Source of the DNA: Paenibacillus sp. FSL H7-0357
GTDB lineage: Bacteria > Bacillota > Bacilli > Paenibacillales > Paenibacillaceae
DNA length: 64,000 nt
Direction: 5' to 3'
Assembly (NCBI RefSeq): GCF_000758525.1
Contig: NZ_CP009241.1
Span: forward strand, 2,604,001-2,668,000
Part shown: piece by piece, positions 8,475 through 17,030 of the stretch
Numbering within the stretch: position 1 is the stretch's first letter
Layout: every line of letters starts with the position of its first letter
Program-made: the position numbers and the translations under genes
The notes under the pieces: model-generated
Told to the model about the DNA's origin: nothing
Databases searched by the model: none
Seen by the model: the letters and a program-made list of their open reading frames with translations, nothing else

Positions 8475-9806
8475 GTGACAGGAAGGACTTTTAACTTCAC
8501 TATGAATACGAAGCCGCTGACAAAAAATGTAACATTCATTGAAGCTCTGGCCATTGTGGTGGGGATGATCATCGGATCGGGGATTTTTCTGAAGCCGGGT
8601 ATTGTGCTGAATCATGCCGGTACGCCATGGATGAGTATTTTGGCCTGGGGGATTGGAGGAATCATTACGCTGGCTTCGGCGCTGAGCGTGGCGGAAATCG
8701 CAGCCGCCATTCCTAAGTCAGGAGGGCTCTATACTTATCTAGGTGAACTGTACGGCGGGGTGTTCGGTTATTTGCTGGGTTGGGTGCAGGCTGTAATCTC
8801 CTATCCGGCCTCTGTTGCGGCGCTGGCGATAGCGTTTGCCACATACTCCGGATACTTTTTGCCGCTCAATCACTGGCAGCAGAAGCTGCTGGCGGTGTCC
8901 ATTCTGGCATTCATTCTCCTCATGAATGTCATTGCCACCAAATTCGGCGGTATTATTCAGACGGTTGCGACTGTTGGGAAGCTGATTCCGGTTGCAGGTA
9001 TCGTAGGAGTAGGTTTATTCTCGGATTTGGCTCCCGGCTTTGGAGGGATTGGAGCTACTGCGACCGGTGCAGGCTTTGGGGCGGCGGTTCTGGGCACATT
9101 ATGGGCCTATGACGGTTGGATCAGCGTGACCAATATGGCAGGAGAAATCAAAGATCCGGCCAAGACTCTGCCGAAGGTCATCTCCATTGGTGTGATGTTC
9201 GTGATCGCCGTTTATGTGTTGTTCAATATTGCAATTTTCAAGGCGCTGCCTTACGATCAGATCATTTCTTCCCAGACTCCTGGGGCTGATGCAGCCGAGG
9301 CTTTGTTTGGCAGCGGCGGCGGGGCTTTCATTACTGCGGGGATTATCGTGTCTGTACTTGGTGCGCTGAACGGGTATTTAATGACCGCGGCGCGGGTGCC
9401 TCAGGCAATGGGGGAGAAGAATCAGATTCCTTTTTCCCGGGTACTCCGAAGCATCCATCCCAAGTTCCAGACTCCAGCCAATGCGCTCATTTTTCAAAGT
9501 GTGCTGGCGGTCATCTATATTTTCTCGGGCACCTTTAATACGCTGACGGATTTGCTGGTGTTTGTGTTGTGGATTTTCTTTACAATGGGTGTGTTTGGTG
9601 TGTTCATCTTGCGTAAAAAACTGCCGCAGGAGAAAGGACGTTACCGTGTGCCACTCTACCCGGTTACCCCTATCCTAGGGGTGGCAGGCGGGATCTATAT
9701 TCTGGCCAGTACGATTGTCAGTGATCCGCTGCGTTCCCTTGTGGGTATCGGCATTACGCTGGCCGGACTCCCGGTCTACTATGTGCTGTCCCGCAAAAAC
9801 CGGTAG
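8475..9806 (+). CDS. APC-superfamily amino acid permease
   Basis: It is a secondary transporter of about 440 residues with 12 hydrophobic segments. The first helix carries the unwound substrate-binding motif GMIIGSGIFLKPG. The helix-6 region has LWAYDGWISVTNMAGEIKDP, typical of LAT/serine-threonine exchanger-like members (YkbA/SteT group). It probably moves an amino acid across the cytoplasmic membrane. The substrate cannot be read from sequence. The start is either the GTG at 8475 (GGGAGATC upstream) or the ATG at 8502 (AGGAAGGA upstream but rather distant). Confidence 0.88.
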   Translation: MTGRTFNFTMNTKPLTKNVTFIEALAIVVGMIIGSGIFLKPGIVLNHAGTPWMSILAWGIGGIITLASALSVAEIAAAIPKSGGLYTYLGELYGGVFGYLLGWVQAVISYPASVAALAIAFATYSGYFLPLNHWQQKLLAVSILAFILLMNVIATKFGGIIQTVATVGKLIPVAGIVGVGLFSDLAPGFGGIGATATGAGFGAAVLGTLWAYDGWISVTNMAGEIKDPAKTLPKVISIGVMFVIAVYVLFNIAIFKALPYDQIISSQTPGADAAEALFGSGGGAFITAGIIVSVLGALNGYLMTAARVPQAMGEKNQIPFSRVLRSIHPKFQTPANALIFQSVLAVIYIFSGTFNTLTDLLVFVLWIFFTMGVFGVFILRKKLPQEKGRYRVPLYPVTPILGVAGGIYILASTIVSDPLRSLVGIGITLAGLPVYYVLSRKNR

Positions 9807-9842
9807 TTTTAAAATAATGAAAGAACTCGAGTAATTATTTTC

Positions 9843-9871
9843 TTGACATAAGCAATATAAAGTTATATGAT
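9843..9871 (+). promoter_or_regulatory. Sigma-A promoter of the tRNA-Lys gene
   Basis: TTGACA (9843-9848), a 17-bp spacer and TATGAT (9866-9871), close to consensus, lie about 80 bp before the tRNA. Confidence 0.75.
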
Positions 9872-9950
9872 ATTAAAGCGTCTTTTGAAGATGATTTCTT
9901 TTTTTGAAAGATACCAGTCTAGTGGAATTCGAATAATTAGACATCTATTT

Positions 9951-10023
<73 letters not shown>

Positions 10024-10032
10024 TCACAGAAG

Positions 10033-10056
10033 AAACGGCAGAGATGCCGTTTTTTC
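10033..10056 (+). terminator. Terminator of the tRNA-Lys gene
   Basis: AAACGGCA-GAGA-TGCCGTTT is followed by T residues. The same stem recurs at 22960 and, with one loop change, at 56791. Confidence 0.9.
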
Positions 10057-10113
10057 TGCTGTTCGGGTAGCGGAGTGGCTTTTATTTGGTTTGAATCGTG
10101 GTATAGTTTGGAT

Positions 10114-10321
10114 AGAAAAGACGTACAATGCAGAGAGAGCCGTGCGTCAACACGACTCTCTAGGCAATAGCCGCTTTTAAGGGCGGCGGCTTTAAGGTAT
10201 TACGGGCAGAGATAGACCGCATCCTTTGGACCAGGGCGGTCGGCACATACAAAGCGACTCCAAAGCTCTTGCTCTTATCGGACAAGCGCACCAAACACGT
10301 CAAATATTGACGTGTTTTTTT
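10114..10321 (+). ncRNA. Candidate structured small RNA with four hairpins
   Basis: An extended -10 (TGGTATAGT, 10099-10107) precedes a 200-nt non-coding stretch containing consecutive hairpins. They are AGAGAGCCGTG/CACGACTCTCT (10134-10161), AGCCGC/GCGGCT (10169-10191) and GACCGC/GCGGTC (10215-10241). The last is a strong terminator, AACACGTCAA/TTGACGTGTT plus T7 (10294-10321). The terminator is bidirectional and also ends the LysR gene. The layout recalls type I antitoxin RNAs of Bacilli that face holin-like toxin genes, but no such toxin ORF is intact here. Function is unknown. Confidence 0.4.
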
Positions 10322-10325
10322 GCGT

Positions 10326-11216
10326 TTAATTTCGGCGTCGATCATGCTCCAGTTCTTCTTTTATATATTGCATCAAAAGCTTCTTGGAAGAGGAGATATA
10401 CTCATCATTGCGTGCTTGCAGCAGGCCGACCGGAATGGCGGAATCCTTCAGTTCAACTTGGATTCTCACAACATTTGGCGGTAATGGCGTAGAATCGAGA
10501 ACGGCTCCTATGGAGGAAGGGATTTGCCGGACGAACCCTGCAATGGCTGAGATTTGACTTACTGTATACAGAAAAGGAGTTTCAGTGTAACGGGAAAATT
10601 GCTTCGATAACCGCGAATAATATAAACAGGTAGTTCCCCCGGATATGATTGGATAACCCAGTAATTCTTCAAAAGGGATTCCGTCTCTCCCTACCAACGG
10701 GTGGTTGTCCACTGCGATGAAAGAGATACGCTCGTTGTACAGTGGCTCAAAGTGAAACGAAGCCGCTTCGGCAGGTTCTCCGCATATGGCAAAGTCCAAT
10801 ACATTCTGAAGCAGTGAACGGGACAGAGAGGCTGTGTTCCCGATTACGAAGTGGCAGGATACATTGGGCTTATAGTCTCGGAACCGCTTCAGCGAGTTTG
10901 GCAGTACCTGTTCTGTTAATGATTCCAGTCCTCCGATACTTAGAGTGCCGATCTCCTCTTTTTGCAAAGCTTTGGCCTGTTCTGCTACATAGTTCCAATG
11001 TTGAATCAGCTTGTCGATCTCTGTTGCAACTATTTGCCCGGCAGCGGTAAGCTCTGAATCCCAGCCTCGTTTGAAAAGCTTGATGCCCAGTTCCTTCTCC
11101 AGCCGCTGAACCTGGTTCGTAATCGTAGATTGTGCGTAGTTCAGTTTTGCAGCGGCTTTGGAGAAGTTTCCTTCTTGAAGGATAGTCTGAAATGTAGTGA
11201 GTTCCTTTAAGTCCAT
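10326..11216 (-). CDS. LysR family transcriptional regulator (296 aa)
   Basis: The N-terminal winged helix is visible as LTTFQTILQEGNFSKAAAKL and YAQSTITNQVQRLEKELGIK (residues 5-45). A LysR-type effector-binding domain follows from about residue 90. It is transcribed away from a tautomerase/CMD gene pair across about 110 bp. LysR proteins usually control the divergent unit, so this gene probably senses a small organic molecule handled by those two enzymes. The inter-gene region is AT-rich with ATTGAATTTTTATATC-type sequence suited to overlapping promoters. Confidence 0.9.
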   Translation of the reverse strand: MDLKELTTFQTILQEGNFSKAAAKLNYAQSTITNQVQRLEKELGIKLFKRGWDSELTAAGQIVATEIDKLIQHWNYVAEQAKALQKEEIGTLSIGGLESLTEQVLPNSLKRFRDYKPNVSCHFVIGNTASLSRSLLQNVLDFAICGEPAEAASFHFEPLYNERISFIAVDNHPLVGRDGIPFEELLGYPIISGGTTCLYYSRLSKQFSRYTETPFLYTVSQISAIAGFVRQIPSSIGAVLDSTPLPPNVVRIQVELKDSAIPVGLLQARNDEYISSSKKLLMQYIKEELEHDRRRN

Positions 11217-11326
11217 AGTCTATATCTCCATCGGATAAATTGAATTTTTATATCATTTAATTCAATTATACAGAATAAGTGATGGGGAGTACAATAAGGA
11301 TAAATCGCTAAAGGAGTGAAGTGAAC

Positions 11327-11719
11327 ATGCCATTCGTCAGGGTAAGTTACTTGGAAAATAAATACGATGCGGAGCAATTACCCAATATTAGCCGTGATAT
11401 CATGAGTGCTCTAGTTGAGCATTTTAACGTACCTGAGGATGATTTTTTTCAAGTATTCCATGCACACAAAGCAAGTGAGTTTTACTATAGTCCGAATTAC
11501 TTGAACATAGAGCGAACGGATGGACTGCTCTTTATTCAAATCACGCTCAAATCCGGAAGAAGCACGGAGCAAAAAAAGAGTTTTTACAGCAAGTTGGCTC
11601 AACTGTTGTCGAACACCCTCCACATCAGGAAAGAAGACGTCTTCGTCGTGCTGGTCGATACGGAATTTGAGGACTGGACGTTTGGTAGTGGCATCGCACA
11701 AATGATTGAACGTCCATAG
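11327..11719 (+). CDS. Tautomerase family protein (Tautomerase_2 type, 130 aa)
   Basis: The ATG at 11327 is chosen over the GTG at 11321 because it places proline immediately after Met (MPFVRVSYL). Tautomerases use the amino group of this Pro as catalytic base after Met removal. AAGGAGTGAAG lies in front. The rest (FFQVFHAHKASEFYY, ITLKSGRSTEQKKSFY, LLSNTLHIRKEDVFVVLVDTE) fits the longer tautomerase-2 group. The natural substrate is unknown. It is probably cotranscribed with the CMD protein 20 bp downstream and controlled by the divergent LysR. Confidence 0.82.
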   Translation: MPFVRVSYLENKYDAEQLPNISRDIMSALVEHFNVPEDDFFQVFHAHKASEFYYSPNYLNIERTDGLLFIQITLKSGRSTEQKKSFYSKLAQLLSNTLHIRKEDVFVVLVDTEFEDWTFGSGIAQMIERP

Positions 11720-11739
11720 AAGGAAAGGAGGGGATTGGA

Positions 11740-12066
11740 ATGAAGCATCGTAAAATTGCATCGAAAGCCCTTGAAACCTTTGGGGAGATTGCCCCAGCGT
11801 TTGCCCGCTATTCGGAAGAAGTGTTCTTCGAGGAGGTATGGCGGAGAGAGCAATTATCGCTTCGGGAACGCAGTCTCCTTACGGTATCGGCGTTAGTCGC
11901 TGGTGGACTTACAGAGCAGTTGCCCTTTCATATCCGTCTGGCCCGGGAGAACGGTCTATCCGAGGAAGAATTGATCGAAGCGATAACTCATCTCGCTTTT
12001 TACGCGGGGTGGCCGCGCGCCGCAACTGCGATACAGGTGGCTAAGGATATTTTCCAAGAAAACTAG
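11740..12066 (+). CDS. Carboxymuconolactone decarboxylase family protein (108 aa)
   Basis: This is a small helical protein of the CMD/AhpD fold: LSLRERSLLTVSALVAGGLTEQLPFHIRLA, then GLSEEELIEAITHLAFYAGWP. The AhpD CxxC motif is absent, so a peroxidase role is unlikely and a lyase or binding role more likely. It follows the tautomerase gene within 20 bp and has GAAAGGAGGGG as ribosome site. The two-gene unit suggests handling of an aromatic or dicarboxylic metabolite. Confidence 0.85.
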   Translation: MKHRKIASKALETFGEIAPAFARYSEEVFFEEVWRREQLSLRERSLLTVSALVAGGLTEQLPFHIRLARENGLSEEELIEAITHLAFYAGWPRAATAIQVAKDIFQEN

Positions 12067-12103
12067 AAAGTGATTCCCAAAGTGACAACAATGTAACAAA
12101 CCC

Positions 12104-12156
12104 CCTCCTGCTTATCACCTGGATCGAACGACAGGATTTGCGCTTAACCATACAAT
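12104..12156 (+). promoter_or_regulatory. Probable operator and promoter, shared with the Bce-type ABC genes
   Basis: A 32-bp element (12104-12135, CCTCCTGCTTATCACCTG then CGAACGACAGG) lies 15 bp before a -10 hexamer TACAAT (12151-12156). A matching element, identical at 24 of 32 positions, sits 15 bp before the -10 of the Bce-type ABC genes at 16162. No good -35 is visible, so activation by a response regulator is likely. Confidence 0.6.
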
Positions 12157-12235
12157 TAATGTGTTGGTTGGAACTGCCTGTTCGATCTGACTTGGGTTAA
12201 GCCCAAATTTAAGGGAAGCAAGGAGAGGATTTTCG

Positions 12236-14317
12236 TTGAGTAAGAATAAGAATAACAAAACCCGCCGCACGTCCGGCATGCTGGCCGCTCTGCTGATGTT
12301 GACTCTTGCCGGTGAAGCAAGCGCGTATGCTCAGCCGTCTGAGCCATCAGATCATTTAGCCTCGGTCCAACAAGTTGCCGCACTCAGCAGCGCTGCCCCG
12401 GGAGATTTAAAGAACGGGCCCCGTGATGCGAAGGAAGTTGAGGCGTTTCTTGACGCATTTTTTGCCCGGGATGCCATCAAGCAAAAAGCCGGATCGGCTG
12501 CGGTCTCTGTTGTTCAAGACGGGAAGGTGCTCGTCTCCAAAGGTTACGGCGTAGCTGACAAAACGTCGAAGGCACGGGTTGATGCTAACCTGGGTACCTT
12601 CCGGATCGGCTCCGTTTCTAAAGTATTTACAGCCGCAGCTATTATGCAACTTGTCGATCAAGGGAAAATTTCGCTTCAGGACAACATTGAAAAGTACCTG
12701 GATGGTTACAAAGTAACAAATCCCTTCGATACACCGGTAACGATAGAGCATCTGTTGACGCATACGACCGGTTTTGAAGTACGCGAACCTACGGATGCCA
12801 GCTATTTATTTGACCCTTCCCAGAAACCTATTTCATTAAAAGAAAGCATCTACGATGTGTTCCCACCTGTTGTTCGCAAGCCGGGAACGTCCTATATGTA
12901 CGATAATTTTGCTTCCAGGCTGCAAGGATACATTGTGCAGAAGGTAAGTGGAGAATCCTTCGGGAGTTATGTGCAAAAACATCTGTTTAAGCCGCTCGGT
13001 ATGACTTCAAGCAGCTTTAGCATGACCAAAGATTTGACCCGCCGGCTTGTAACTTCTTATGATGCGGAGGGCAATGCTATTCCGGTGTATGGTTTTTCGC
13101 CGGGTGAATGGCCGGAGGGCAGCATGTTATCGACCGCCTCCGATATGGCATTGTTCATGAAAGCTTTTCTGAATGATGGCCGTGCGGCGGACGGTACGGT
13201 TATCCTGTCACCTGAATCGGTGAAGGCGATGTCGGCTTACCAGATAGCCATCCATCCGGATTTGCCGGATATGACATATGGCTTTGAATCGCCCGTGCTT
13301 CCGGCCAAAATGAAGGGTGAAACAGTGATCTCCAAAGGTGGCGACATTCTGGGCTATAGTTCGCTGCTGTGGATTCTACCTGACCGTAAAACGGGTGTTT
13401 TCGTTTCTTACAATACGAATCAGGATTTGCGTAATGATCTGTTTACCGCTTTTATGAATCATTATTATGCGAGTGGCAAATCGCCGTATGAAGCGAAGGG
13501 TTTCAAGGTACAGTCCGCGGAAGATCTTGCCAAGTTTGAAGGCCTGTACTCCGATTTGCGGATTAAACTACTGACCAAAGTCGAAGTGGCAGGAGATGGC
13601 ACTCTAAGGGTGAGCGATATGCTCAGCCGTCACCAGTTGAAGCAGACCGGCGAGCTGCTGTTCGTTGATGAGGAGGGGAATCCTCTAGCCTTCAAGGCGG
13701 ATGCCGAGGGCCGTATCCTCTATATGAAATACTCTAATTTATTCAGCTATGCGGCCAAAATACCGGAGGATCCAGCCGAATTCCCGGATGTATCGGCCGA
13801 TCATCCGTATGCAAGCTACATTCTTAGCTTAAAGTCACTGGGCTTCTTAACGGATGATTTGTCACAGCCATTTGAGCCTACGCAAACGGTCACCCGTGGA
13901 GCGTTCATCCATACTTTTAACGCGATATGGAGTATCCCTGAATCTTCAAAACCGTCCGCATTCAAGGATACTGAAAATTCTCCCTACCGAAAGGATATTC
14001 AAGCCGCTGTCGAGGCTGGTATGCTGAATGGAACGGGGAGCGGATTGTTCGAACCGGACCGTCCGATTCTTCGCGAAGAAGCTGCGGCTATCGTCTGCCG
14101 CTTGCTTACTGTAACGGGAATTAGGGTGCCGGATTCCACGGCTGTCCTTGCACCGGGCACGTCGAAATGGGCTGCCGATGCTGTCAGCTCTGCGGTCATC
14201 TGGAAGCTGCATGGACCGGAGGTGACCGAGTCGAACGGCATGTTCGATTACGGCTCTCAGCGGGCGTTGAACAAGCAGGAACTGGCGGCTTTGCTGTTCA
14301 CGATGCTGCTTCCGTAA
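12236..14317 (+). CDS. Secreted serine beta-lactamase-like protein with SLH domains (693 aa)
   Basis: The TTG start at 12236 has AAGGAGAGG in front. A signal peptide (about residues 1-32) is followed by a class C beta-lactamase/PBP-type serine hydrolase domain with S126-x-x-K129 (GSVSK), Y222-D-N224 and a GGDILGYSS segment near the third motif. From about residue 510, SLH repeats begin (FPDVSADHPYASYILSLKSLG, FKDTENSPYRKDIQAAVEAG), which bind pyruvylated cell-wall polymer. So it is a wall-anchored hydrolase of peptides, esters or beta-lactams. Position and operator suggest it belongs to the cell-envelope response of the following Bce-type system. Confidence 0.85.
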   Translation: MSKNKNNKTRRTSGMLAALLMLTLAGEASAYAQPSEPSDHLASVQQVAALSSAAPGDLKNGPRDAKEVEAFLDAFFARDAIKQKAGSAAVSVVQDGKVLVSKGYGVADKTSKARVDANLGTFRIGSVSKVFTAAAIMQLVDQGKISLQDNIEKYLDGYKVTNPFDTPVTIEHLLTHTTGFEVREPTDASYLFDPSQKPISLKESIYDVFPPVVRKPGTSYMYDNFASRLQGYIVQKVSGESFGSYVQKHLFKPLGMTSSSFSMTKDLTRRLVTSYDAEGNAIPVYGFSPGEWPEGSMLSTASDMALFMKAFLNDGRAADGTVILSPESVKAMSAYQIAIHPDLPDMTYGFESPVLPAKMKGETVISKGGDILGYSSLLWILPDRKTGVFVSYNTNQDLRNDLFTAFMNHYYASGKSPYEAKGFKVQSAEDLAKFEGLYSDLRIKLLTKVEVAGDGTLRVSDMLSRHQLKQTGELLFVDEEGNPLAFKADAEGRILYMKYSNLFSYAAKIPEDPAEFPDVSADHPYASYILSLKSLGFLTDDLSQPFEPTQTVTRGAFIHTFNAIWSIPESSKPSAFKDTENSPYRKDIQAAVEAGMLNGTGSGLFEPDRPILREEAAAIVCRLLTVTGIRVPDSTAVLAPGTSKWAADAVSSAVIWKLHGPEVTESNGMFDYGSQRALNKQELAALLFTMLLP

Positions 14318-14331
14318 TAAGTTCATTACAG

Positions 14332-14361
14332 TGGGGGGCGATTCATTTGCCTCCCCTTTTT
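14332..14361 (+). terminator. Terminator after the beta-lactamase-like gene
   Basis: GGGGGGC and TGCCTCCCC pair around a short loop and are followed by five T. Confidence 0.65.
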
Positions 14362-14419
14362 GTATGGAAGCACGGAATGGTATGATGAAGGAGCAACAGC
14401 CGGAAGGGAGTTCGCCGAT

Positions 14420-15103
14420 ATGGATTTTAATATATTTATTATCGAAGATGATGAGGCCATTTTTGCTTCCTTAAAGGAACGATTGGAGCAGTGGTCGTTT
14501 CATGTCACGGGACCGGAGCGATTTGATGATGTGATGAGCACCTACATTAAAGTGCAGCCCCAGCTGGTCATCATAGATATACAACTTCCAATGTATGATG
14601 GTTTTCACTGGTGCCGGGAGATTCGGGCAGTGTCAAAAGTGCCGATTCTCTTTCTATCTTCGCGCGATCATCCGCTGGATATGGTGATGGCGATGAATAT
14701 GGGGGCGGACGATTATATTCAAAAGCCGTTTCATATAGACGTGCTGCTCGCGCAAATACAAGCGATTCTCCGCCGGACCTATGCTTACAGAGAGGAAGCT
14801 GATGACCTTATCGAATGGAACGGCACCATTATTGATATGAAGCGTGGCCTGATCCGCAAGGATGGGCAGGACGTGTTATTGACCAAGAACGAATTTTTTA
14901 TTCTGGTGGTGCTCGTCAAGGAGAAGGATAAAGTGATTTTACGCCAGGATCTGATCCGCAAGCTGTGGGATGATGAGACCTTCGTCAACGACAATACGCT
15001 GACAGCGAACATAACGCGGCTGCGTCAAAAGCTGGCGCTTTTCCAACTGGAAGAAGCAATTGTAACAAAAAAAGGGCTTGGATATATGGCGTGTACGTTA
15101 TGA
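14420..15103 (+). CDS. Response regulator, OmpR/BceR type (227 aa)
   Basis: It has a receiver domain with D10/D11, phospho-acceptor D54 in LVIIDIQLPMYDG, the switch Thr/Ser region (ILFLSSRD) and K in DDYIQKPF. A winged-helix domain follows (LTKNEFFILVVLVKEKDKVILRQDLIRKLWD; NTLTANITRLRQKL). The ATG at 14420 is preferred over upstream codons because GGAAGGGAG precedes it. The stop overlaps the start of the kinase gene (ATGA), so the pair is translationally coupled. By gene order it is the regulator of a peptide-antibiotic resistance transporter. Confidence 0.92.
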   Translation: MDFNIFIIEDDEAIFASLKERLEQWSFHVTGPERFDDVMSTYIKVQPQLVIIDIQLPMYDGFHWCREIRAVSKVPILFLSSRDHPLDMVMAMNMGADDYIQKPFHIDVLLAQIQAILRRTYAYREEADDLIEWNGTIIDMKRGLIRKDGQDVLLTKNEFFILVVLVKEKDKVILRQDLIRKLWDDETFVNDNTLTANITRLRQKLALFQLEEAIVTKKGLGYMACTL

Positions 15104-16143
15104 GCGGGAAACGTTTATTCCTCCGCTATCTGTATGACAGGAAAAGCTGGATTGTGTTCTTCCTGCTCTCATTGTTATTTGTAGATTTGCTGATCTGGAT
15201 CGATAATGGTATTTCCATCCGGGGCAATTCGATGCTCTATTTAAACCTGCTGCTAATTCTGGCGATGATCGTTTTCCTTGGGTGGCGTTTTCGCAAAGAA
15301 ACGAGGTATCCGCGAGCGCTGGTTGAACTGGCTGAAGGGATCCATGAGGATTGGGTTGAAACCTTGCCGTCAACTTATTTGTATCAGGAGGAAGCGACGA
15401 ACCAGCTCTTACGGGCAGTGGACCACTGGTACTGGCATAAAATATCGAAGAGCCATTCTGCCCGATCTATGGAGCAGGATTATATCGCTGCCTGGGTGCA
15501 TGAGGTAAAGACGCCGCTGACTGCAGTGAAATTAACCATCGATACCAACAGAGACCATCCGGCGATGCGTAAAATCGAATCGGAATGGCTGCGGATTCAT
15601 TTACTCATCGACCAGCAATTATACATTTCGCGTTTGCCGACACTTGAAGCTGATTATGTGTTGGAACAGACGGGAATTCAGCGGCTTGCTGCACTGGAAG
15701 TACGTGAGCTTAGCTCCTGGTGTATGGAGAAAAATATAGCTGTTGAGTTTGAAGGCGAAGAGACTTTAGTTAGAACGGACCGCAAATGGTGCCGTTTTAT
15801 TATTAGGCAAATATTGACGAATGCGGTTAAATATAGCCCGGACGGCGGAATGATTGTGCTGTCTACTACAGCCACTGAGGATGGGCCTGTCAGACTGACG
15901 ATTAGAGATGAAGGACCGGGCATCGCCGCACATGACTTGCCGCGTATTTTCGATAAAGGCTTCACCGGAGGGAACGGCAGACTGCAAAATGCGGCAACTG
16001 GACTGGGGCTCTATTTAGCTCAAACTGTTGCCGACAAAATCGGGATTAGGTTAACGGTAGAGTCGGAGCCCCAATCAGGAACGGCCATGCAGATGACCTT
16101 CACCGCGATCAATGCGTTCGAATCTGTCCGGACTTCAATATGA
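15100..16143 (+). CDS. Sensor histidine kinase, BceS type (347 aa)
   Basis: There are two closely spaced transmembrane helices (about 18-34 and 44-62) with almost no outside loop, the mark of intramembrane-sensing kinases that need their ABC transporter to detect peptides. H134 in AAWVHEVKTPLTAVK is the phosphorylation site. The ATPase has ILTNAVKYSPDGG (N box), IRDEGPGIAAHDLPRIFDKGFTG and ATGLGLYLAQT. The start overlaps the regulator stop by four bases. Confidence 0.92.
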   Translation: MSGKRLFLRYLYDRKSWIVFFLLSLLFVDLLIWIDNGISIRGNSMLYLNLLLILAMIVFLGWRFRKETRYPRALVELAEGIHEDWVETLPSTYLYQEEATNQLLRAVDHWYWHKISKSHSARSMEQDYIAAWVHEVKTPLTAVKLTIDTNRDHPAMRKIESEWLRIHLLIDQQLYISRLPTLEADYVLEQTGIQRLAALEVRELSSWCMEKNIAVEFEGEETLVRTDRKWCRFIIRQILTNAVKYSPDGGMIVLSTTATEDGPVRLTIRDEGPGIAAHDLPRIFDKGFTGGNGRLQNAATGLGLYLAQTVADKIGIRLTVESEPQSGTAMQMTFTAINAFESVRTSI

Positions 16144-16161
16144 TAATATTGTCACGTAGAA

Positions 16162-16214
16162 CCTCCTGCTTGTCATCTGATACGGGCGACGGGCATGGCC
16201 TGTTTCTCTAAAAT
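16162..16214 (+). promoter_or_regulatory. Probable response-regulator operator and promoter of the ABC genes
   Basis: The 32-bp element 16162-16193 (CCTCCTGCTTGTCATCTG then CGGGCGACGGG) is followed after 15 bp by TAAAAT (16209-16214). It matches the element at 12104 in sequence and spacing to the -10. This is the usual place for a BceR-type site in front of bceAB. Confidence 0.65.
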
Positions 16215-16244
16215 GAAGGTTATATCAGAGTGGAGGCTATGGAG

Positions 16245-17030
16245 ATGAATCAAAACAATGGGCTGAGAACCGTACTGCATGCGCAGGAAGTCCGTAAATC
16301 ATTTGGTGTCAGGGGAAATGTTCAGCAGGTGCTGAAGGGCATCAACCTGCGTGTAGTGGAAGGTGAGTTTGTCGGAATCATGGGGCCGTCCGGGTCGGGG
16401 AAGTCGACTTTGATCAAAGTGTTGGCGACCATTGATAAAGCGACGGAAGGCAAAATTCTCGTCGAAGATACGGATGTCTCGATTATGAAAAACACCGAAT
16501 TGTCTGCTTTTCGGCGCAGGAAGCTGGGCTTCATCTTTCAGGATTACAACTTACTTGATACGTTGACGGTAAAAGAGAATATCCTGCTGCCCCTTTCCCT
16601 CGATAAGATGAAGAAAGCAGCGGTGGAGGCTGATTTTCAGGCCATGGCTGCAGATCTTGGCATCGGGGAGATTGCCCATAAATATCCGAATGAAATTTCC
16701 GGGGGGCAGCGGCAACGGACGTCAGCTGCACGCGCATTAATCCACCGGCCCTCCATCGTATTTGCGGATGAGCCGACTGGTGCTTTGGATTCGAAGGCGG
16801 CCTCCTCTCTATTGGGAATGCTGGAGGAGCTTAACGGGCAGCACAATATTACCATTATGATGGTGACTCATGATCCTGTGGCCTCGAGCTATTGCAGCCG
16901 CGTAGTGTTTTTGAAGGACGGAATGCTGTATTCCGAATTGTACCGTGGCAGCAAGACACGGCAAGCTTTCTTCAAAGATATATTGAATGTGCAGGCCGTG
17001 CTCGGGGGTGATCATATTGACACTGTTTGA
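16245..17030 (+). CDS. ABC transporter ATP-binding protein, BceA type (261 aa)
   Basis: The nucleotide-binding domain has Walker A GPSGSGKS (47-54), a Q-loop in FIFQDYNLLDTLTVKENILLP, signature ISGGQRQR and Walker B IVFADEPTGALDSK, and a switch His in MMVTHDP. The FQDYNLLDTLTVKENI region is typical of MacB/BceA-type exporters or detoxification systems. The start at 16245 has GGAGG eight bases upstream. An ATG at 16239 is too close to it. It overlaps the permease gene by 14 bp. Together they probably free lipid II-cycle targets from peptide antibiotics. Confidence 0.92.
   Translation: MNQNNGLRTVLHAQEVRKSFGVRGNVQQVLKGINLRVVEGEFVGIMGPSGSGKSTLIKVLATIDKATEGKILVEDTDVSIMKNTELSAFRRRKLGFIFQDYNLLDTLTVKENILLPLSLDKMKKAAVEADFQAMAADLGIGEIAHKYPNEISGGQRQRTSAARALIHRPSIVFADEPTGALDSKAASSLLGMLEELNGQHNITIMMVTHDPVASSYCSRVVFLKDGMLYSELYRGSKTRQAFFKDILNVQAVLGGDHIDTV

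Noticed and set aside
10160..10345. 61-codon frame on the minus strand between tRNA-Lys and LysR
   Set aside because: It lies across the hairpins and terminator of the RNA candidate, has no ribosome site and no recognisable product.
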